This document shows positions 59,641-59,806 of a DNA stretch of 59,806 nt, one piece after another. The position numbers were made by a program, and so were the translations under genes. The notes below the pieces were generated by a model. It had not been told where the DNA came from. It made no database searches and saw nothing but the letters and a program-made list of their open reading frames with translations. The stretch covers positions 1 through 59,806 of the forward strand of contig CAILZL010000022.1 in NCBI GenBank assembly GCA_903838705.1, in the 5' to 3' direction. How positions within the stretch are numbered: the first letter of the stretch is position 1; every line of letters starts with the position of its first letter. The DNA is from an uncultured Pseudomonadota bacterium. GTDB lineage: Bacteria > Pseudomonadota > Gammaproteobacteria > Steroidobacterales > Steroidobacteraceae.

Positions 59641-59669
59641 CCAACACACATCCAATGATATTGGACTAG

Positions 59670-59806
59670 GGAATCTCTGATTTATTTCCCCGTCATCATA
59701 GAATGTCGCCACTGAACTGATAACAGGTGAAGTGGTGATGAAACCGACGCAGCAGAGTTTGGCCACGGCGGGGTTTGAACGCTACCGCAAGCGCACGCGT
59801 CGGGAT
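59670..59806 (+). mobile_element. IS5-family insertion sequence, left end (cut by window edge)
   Basis: A CTAG (59666-59669), a known target of some IS5 members, is followed by GGAATCTCTGATTTATTTCC, which looks like a terminal inverted repeat, and then by the transposase start. The right part is outside the window, so the inverted repeat and target duplication cannot be confirmed. Confidence 0.6.
59738..59806 (+). CDS. IS5-family transposase, N-terminal 23 residues
   Basis: The frame from ATG 59738 reads MKPTQQSLATAGFERYRKRT and runs to the window end, matching the well-known IS5-family transposase N-terminus with its GFERYRK-TRR motif. A GTG one codon upstream could also start. The catalytic DDE domain is off the window. 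Confidence 0.7.
   Translation, partial: MKPTQQSLATAGFERYRKRTRRD

Overview
The window looks like chromosomal DNA of a gammaproteobacterium that cannot be named more closely. Three things support this: one full-length PurL of about 1,300 residues, a xseA gene divergent from guaB-guaA, and complete single-operon sets for System I cytochrome c maturation (ccmABCDEFGHI) and for queA-tgt-yajC-secD-secF. Housekeeping blocks are moderately GC-rich. They are interrupted by visibly AT-richer accessory stretches at about 1-2.4 kb, 16.2-17.9 kb, 21-32 kb and 55.3 kb to the right end.

Layout. 1-2.4 kb: the integrase-proximal end of a mobile island abutting the 3' end of guaA, with a tyrosine recombinase, a nested inverted repeat in front of it, a cut-off small secreted protein and a long gene-poor stretch. 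2.5-8.1 kb: purine synthesis (guaB, guaA), exonuclease VII large subunit and an M23 peptidase. 8.1-15.8 kb: the minus-strand ccm operon ending in a MaoC-type hydratase. 16-17.9 kb: tRNA-Leu(TAA), then a small membrane protein and a Sel1-repeat protein. 18-24.5 kb: envelope proteins of unknown role (DUF748/AsmA-like, DUF4337, a small membrane protein, an outer-membrane-like protein, DUF4397). 24.5-32.2 kb: a heavy-metal RND efflux operon (CzcCBA type) divergent from its response regulator and sensor kinase. 32.3-36 kb: ettA and three poorly characterised genes, with palindromic repeats. 36-46.6 kb: purL, DUF1820, an orphan TagH-like FHA protein, tilS, accA, a SulP transporter and an acetyltransferase. 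46.6-55 kb: two TerC-family proteins, secF-secD-yajC, an AI-2E family membrane protein, tgt and queA. 55.1 kb to the end: tRNA-Leu(CAA), then an accessory junction with a 75-residue remnant of a type I restriction HsdR, two intrinsic terminators without obvious genes, a second Sel1-repeat protein, a tandem alpha/beta-hydrolase with a Cys nucleophile, a second hydrolase, and the left end of an IS5-family element.

No complete undescribed multi-gene system is evident. The most unusual items are the tandem alpha/beta-hydrolase with a degenerate first domain and a Cys-type second domain, the two orphan terminator units downstream of tRNA-Leu(CAA), the 11-bp-period direct repeat in front of the metal efflux operon, the nested inverted repeat in front of the integrase, and a Sel1 protein carrying a duplicated C-x14-C module. 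All family names come from recognising motifs by eye; no database search was run.
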